Shown here piece by piece: positions 61,701-64,000 of a stretch of DNA of 64,000 nucleotides. Location: assembly GCF_035685805.1 (NCBI RefSeq), contig NZ_DASSAB010000038.1:62001-126000 (forward strand). Direction: 5' to 3'. Position numbers and translations under genes: made by a program. Below the pieces are notes generated by a model. That model was given only the letters and a program-made list of their open reading frames with translations. It was not told the DNA's origin and did no database searches. The DNA comes from Dyella_A sp035685805. Lineage in GTDB: Bacteria > Pseudomonadota > Gammaproteobacteria > Xanthomonadales > Rhodanobacteraceae. Each line of letters opens with the position of its first letter. Position 1 is the first letter of the stretch.

Positions 61701-61799
61701 GCCGCTTCGCTGTCTGGGTTCTGAACGCGTGCCCGGGCGCAGTCAGCCGGAGATCGTGCGAGGCGTTTCCTGCAGCACCCATCTGCAAGGATTCCCGCC

Positions 61800-61964
61800 A
61801 TGCTCCGCTGCTCTCGTCTTCTTCTCGCCGCCGCCCTCGTCGGCGGCCTCGGCTCGCTCGCCGGCTGCGTCGTGGTGCCTGCGCACGGCCATGCGCGCGC
61901 GTGGGTGCCGGGCCATTGGGCGCGGCCGCATGTCTGGGTACAAGGCCACTGGCGCTACCGCTGA
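61800..61964 (+). CDS. Small lipoprotein with WxxGxW repeats
   Basis: A 54-residue precursor. The signal peptide ends in the lipobox SLAGC (Cys 23). The mature 32 residues are rich in His, Trp and Val with two WxxGxW repeats (WVPGHW and WVQGHW), the pattern of a small exported family with no firmly known function. AAGGA precedes the ATG. It ends inside the convergent lipoprotein gene with a 10-bp tail overlap. Confidence 0.75.
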   Translation: MLRCSRLLLAAALVGGLGSLAGCVVVPAHGHARAWVPGHWARPHVWVQGHWRYR

Positions 61965-62620
61965 GCGCCCGTTCGCGCGCCGGCTCGGTGCGCCCAATGC
62001 AGGCTGGCGAGGGCAGCGTGCAGCGCTGACCACGCCTGCGCCTGGGTGAAGGGAGCGGATCGCGGCGGGTCGTAAACCTCCGGCCGGGTGCCGTACACCA
62101 GCAGGTCGATCGCCACGCACTGGCCCGCCCGCACCGTGCGATACGACTGCACCTGCATGAAGTGGCTCATCGCGGCATCGGCCGCACGGAAGCGGACGAA
62201 CGGCACGCCGTCGAGCGTCACCTGCGTCACGCTGCCCGGCTCGGCGCTGTCCGGCAGCTTGCGGCACCGCGCCACGGCCGTCGGCTCGTCGCTGGTGCCG
62301 ATGCGCAGCTCGGCCGCCAGCAGATGGCCGGAGCCGTCCTTCACCAGCGCCACCCGCGGCGAGCCGTTGCTGTGGGGGCCGGCATAGGTTTTCCACTCGC
62401 CGTTGCCGAGGTAGCTGCGCTGGAAATCGTGCCGGAGCTGCATGCCCGCTGGCGCCGTGAGCGACAGCCCGAGTGCGTCATCGACGAAGTCGGGTGCATC
62501 GGCGGGCGGCGTAGTGGCGGGCGCCGCCGGGGCGTGCTCCGTGTCTGGTCCGGCGGGCGGCCCGTGCTGGCAGCCGGCGAGCAGAACCAGCAGCGGAATC
62601 AGAAGACGACGTGGGCGCAT
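61955..62620 (-). CDS. Lipoprotein of unknown function
   Basis: A 221-residue lipoprotein with lipobox LLAGC near residue 17 and a Pro/Ala-rich spacer. The mature domain, from about 50, contains FVDDALGLSLTAPAGMQLRHD and FVRFRAADAAMSHFMQVQSYRTVRAGQCVAIDLLVYGTRPEVYDPP. I do not recognise the family. The start is the ATG at 62620; a longer open frame upstream has no support. It ends in an overlap with the WxxGxW gene. Confidence 0.78.
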   Translation of the reverse strand: MRPRRLLIPLLVLLAGCQHGPPAGPDTEHAPAAPATTPPADAPDFVDDALGLSLTAPAGMQLRHDFQRSYLGNGEWKTYAGPHSNGSPRVALVKDGSGHLLAAELRIGTSDEPTAVARCRKLPDSAEPGSVTQVTLDGVPFVRFRAADAAMSHFMQVQSYRTVRAGQCVAIDLLVYGTRPEVYDPPRSAPFTQAQAWSALHAALASLHWAHRAGARTGAQR

Positions 62621-62785
62621 CGTGCGTGACCTCCAGAGACAAGCGGACGCCGCAGTGTCGTGTCCCACCGGTGAATGTCGCGCCATCGCGTGCAGAAAAA
62701 AGGCGCCGGCAGCGGCCGACGCCTCAATCACTCACCTGCCTTGCGTGCGTTGCGGGAGCGTCCATGCCCCGCGCCGCGCGCCGAC

Positions 62786-63292
62786 TTACTGCGCGCTGTC
62801 CGTCGCCGGCAGCGGATGGCTCTGCCGGAACTGCTGCCACTGTTCGCGCCGTGCCTGGCGCTCCGTGCGCATGGCCAGCAGCTTGGCTTTCTGGGTGGGC
62901 GTCAGCACCGCGTACACCTGCGCCTGAATGCGCGCGCGCTGCTCCACGCGCTGGCGGGTGGCGTCACCTTCGGCCTGCGCCAGGCGGGCGGCGGCGGCCT
63001 GGTAGCCGGGCTGGTCGGGCGTGAGCGATTCGAACGCCTCGCGCTGCGTGCGCAGGGCCTGCCACTGGCTCTTGTTCTGCTCGCGGCTGGCCTGGGTGAT
63101 CTGCTTGATGCTGGCCTTCTGCGCATCGCTGAGGTCGAGCTTGGCGAACGCGTGGCGCATGCCTTCGTGGCGGCCGTGGTGACCGTGGAAGCGGCCGCCG
63201 TCGCGGCTCTCGCCGCCGGTGCCGGCCACGGCCAGGGTGCTGAGGGTGAGGGCGGAGGCCAGGATCAGGCCGAGGGACGTGGTCTTGCGCAT
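62786..63292 (-). CDS. Spy/CpxP-like periplasmic protein
   Basis: A 168-residue exported protein of the LTxxQ family, periplasmic chaperones or envelope-stress sensors such as Spy and CpxP. The signal peptide is MRKTTSLGLILASALTLST; a His-rich stretch follows (RFHGHHGRHEG), then helical LTPDQPG and LTPTQKAKL motifs. The start is ATG 63292. It is divergent from an OmpR-family response regulator 130 bases away, as cpxP and cpxR are in E. coli. Confidence 0.85.
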   Translation of the reverse strand: MRKTTSLGLILASALTLSTLAVAGTGGESRDGGRFHGHHGRHEGMRHAFAKLDLSDAQKASIKQITQASREQNKSQWQALRTQREAFESLTPDQPGYQAAAARLAQAEGDATRQRVEQRARIQAQVYAVLTPTQKAKLLAMRTERQARREQWQQFRQSHPLPATDSAQ

Positions 63293-63422
63293 GGGTGACA
63301 CCTCGTTGTTGCGGTGGGGACGGTGAGCATTGGACGACATCCCCGCGTGTATGTTCTTTGCGCCACGGTAAAGATGCGTAAAGCCCGTGGCGCTCGCGCC
63401 GCCGTCCCACTGAAATGAGCCC

Positions 63423-64000
63423 ATGCAACGAATCCTGATCGCCGACGACGACCGTGCCCTGGCCGCACTGCTGGCCGAATACCTGCAGCGCGAGGGCTTT
63501 GCCGTGGACGTGGTGCACGACGGCGAGGCCGCGCTGGCGCGTCTGCGCGACGCAGCCCAGCGCCCGGACCTGCTGATCCTGGACGTGATGATGCCCGGCC
63601 GCGACGGCCTCGATACCCTGCGCGAGCTGCGCCAGCGTCAGCGCCTGCCGGTGATCATGCTGTCGGCGCGCGGCGAACCGGTGGACCGCGTGATCGGGCT
63701 GGAGCTGGGTGCGGACGACTACCTCGCCAAGCCGTGCCTGCCGCGCGAACTGCTCGCCCGCGTGCGTGCCCAGCTGCGCCGGCACACGCCCGAGGCGGCC
63801 GCCAACGTGCAGGTCGGGCTGCTGCGGTTGCAGCCGGGCGATCGCCAGGCGTTTGTCGACGAGCGCGAGCTCAGCCTCACCGGCGCGGAGTTCACGCTGC
63901 TGCTGGCGCTGGCCCAGCGCAGCGGCGAGGTGGTGGACAAGGCGACGCTCACGCGCCTGGCGTTGGGGCGCGAACTGGAACGCTTCGACCGCAGCATCGA
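63423..64000 (+). CDS. OmpR-family response regulator (CpxR-like), partial
   Basis: The first 192 codons of a response regulator that runs off the window end. The receiver domain has DDD at 8-10, the phospho-acceptor Asp 54 in LLILDVMMPGRDGLD, and the conserved Lys in DDYLAKPCLPREL. The start of an OmpR/PhoB winged-helix domain (LTGAEFTLLLALAQRSGEVV) is visible near residue 155. Divergence from the Spy/CpxP-like gene suggests envelope-stress control. A sensor kinase gene would be expected just beyond the window. Confidence 0.9.
   Translation, partial: MQRILIADDDRALAALLAEYLQREGFAVDVVHDGEAALARLRDAAQRPDLLILDVMMPGRDGLDTLRELRQRQRLPVIMLSARGEPVDRVIGLELGADDYLAKPCLPRELLARVRAQLRRHTPEAAANVQVGLLRLQPGDRQAFVDERELSLTGAEFTLLLALAQRSGEVVDKATLTRLALGRELERFDRSI

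Overview
The window is a stretch of core chromosome from a high-GC gammaproteobacterium, most likely of the Xanthomonadales (Lysobacterales), family Rhodanobacteraceae (Rhodanobacter, Dyella or Frateuria-like). This is inferred from gene content and order: metG-apbC-dcd together, asd-fimV-truA-trpF, a LysR gene divergent from trpBA, rimO overlapping a DUF3025 gene, and a soluble RsxB overlapping nth. GTG starts and 1-8 bp start/stop overlaps are common. I see no prophage, insertion sequence with a transposase, CRISPR array, tRNA or rRNA.

Layout. 1-4.8 kb: rnr, rlmB and a small membrane gene in a tightly overlapping operon, followed by almost 1 kb of non-coding repeats: a 303-bp tandem repeat that copies the 3' end of the membrane gene, then a 17-bp array. 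4.8-12 kb: a complete phosphate uptake module on the minus strand (pstS, pstC, pstA, pstB, phoU), then rnt and a divergent OprP/OprO-type phosphate-selective porin. 12-20 kb: nth with a soluble RsxB ferredoxin, metG, a DUF2147 gene, apbC with an FMN reductase, dcd and a lipoprotein. 19.5-25.4 kb: an eight-gene minus-strand operon for pyroglutamate salvage (dienelactone hydrolase, HIT protein, pxpB, pxpC, pxpA, DUF969 and DUF979 membrane proteins, pcp), preceded by a second dienelactone hydrolase. 26-36 kb: rimO, DUF3025, a sulfotransferase, greB, a membrane/TPR protein coupled to a HerA-like ATPase, a LysM transglycosylase and psd. 36-50 kb: prmB, aroC, a D-2-hydroxyacid dehydrogenase, asd, fimV, truA, trpF, a JmjC-like cupin, a TrpI-like LysR regulator divergent from trpBA, and accD. 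50-56 kb: a non-coding interval with DnaA-box-like inverted repeats, a PAP2 phosphatase and GT4 glycosyltransferase pair, gltX, a Fur-family regulator (probably Zur), a MerC-like membrane protein with a Zur-box-like start region, and ribosomal protein bTHX. 56-64 kb: hutI, a ClC antiporter, a GNAT/nitrilase fusion, hutF, two lipoproteins, and a Spy/CpxP-like protein divergent from an OmpR-family response regulator cut off by the window end.

How the genes work together. The Pst proteins import phosphate across the inner membrane and the porin probably feeds the periplasm; a possible PhoB site precedes the porin. Pcp frees pyroglutamate from peptides, PxpABC cleaves it with ATP to glutamate, and DUF969/DUF979 are good candidates for its transporter. 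The Fur-family regulator lies directly upstream of a MerC-like gene whose start region resembles a Zur operator, suggesting a zinc-responsive pair. hutF and hutI indicate the histidine route through formylglutamate, although the other hut genes are not in the window.

The most interesting signals are the pyroglutamate operon with its uncharacterised membrane pair, the Zur/MerC pair, the structured DnaA-box-like cluster after accD, and the 303-bp tandem duplication after the rnr operon. All functional calls come from reading motifs and context; no database search was run.
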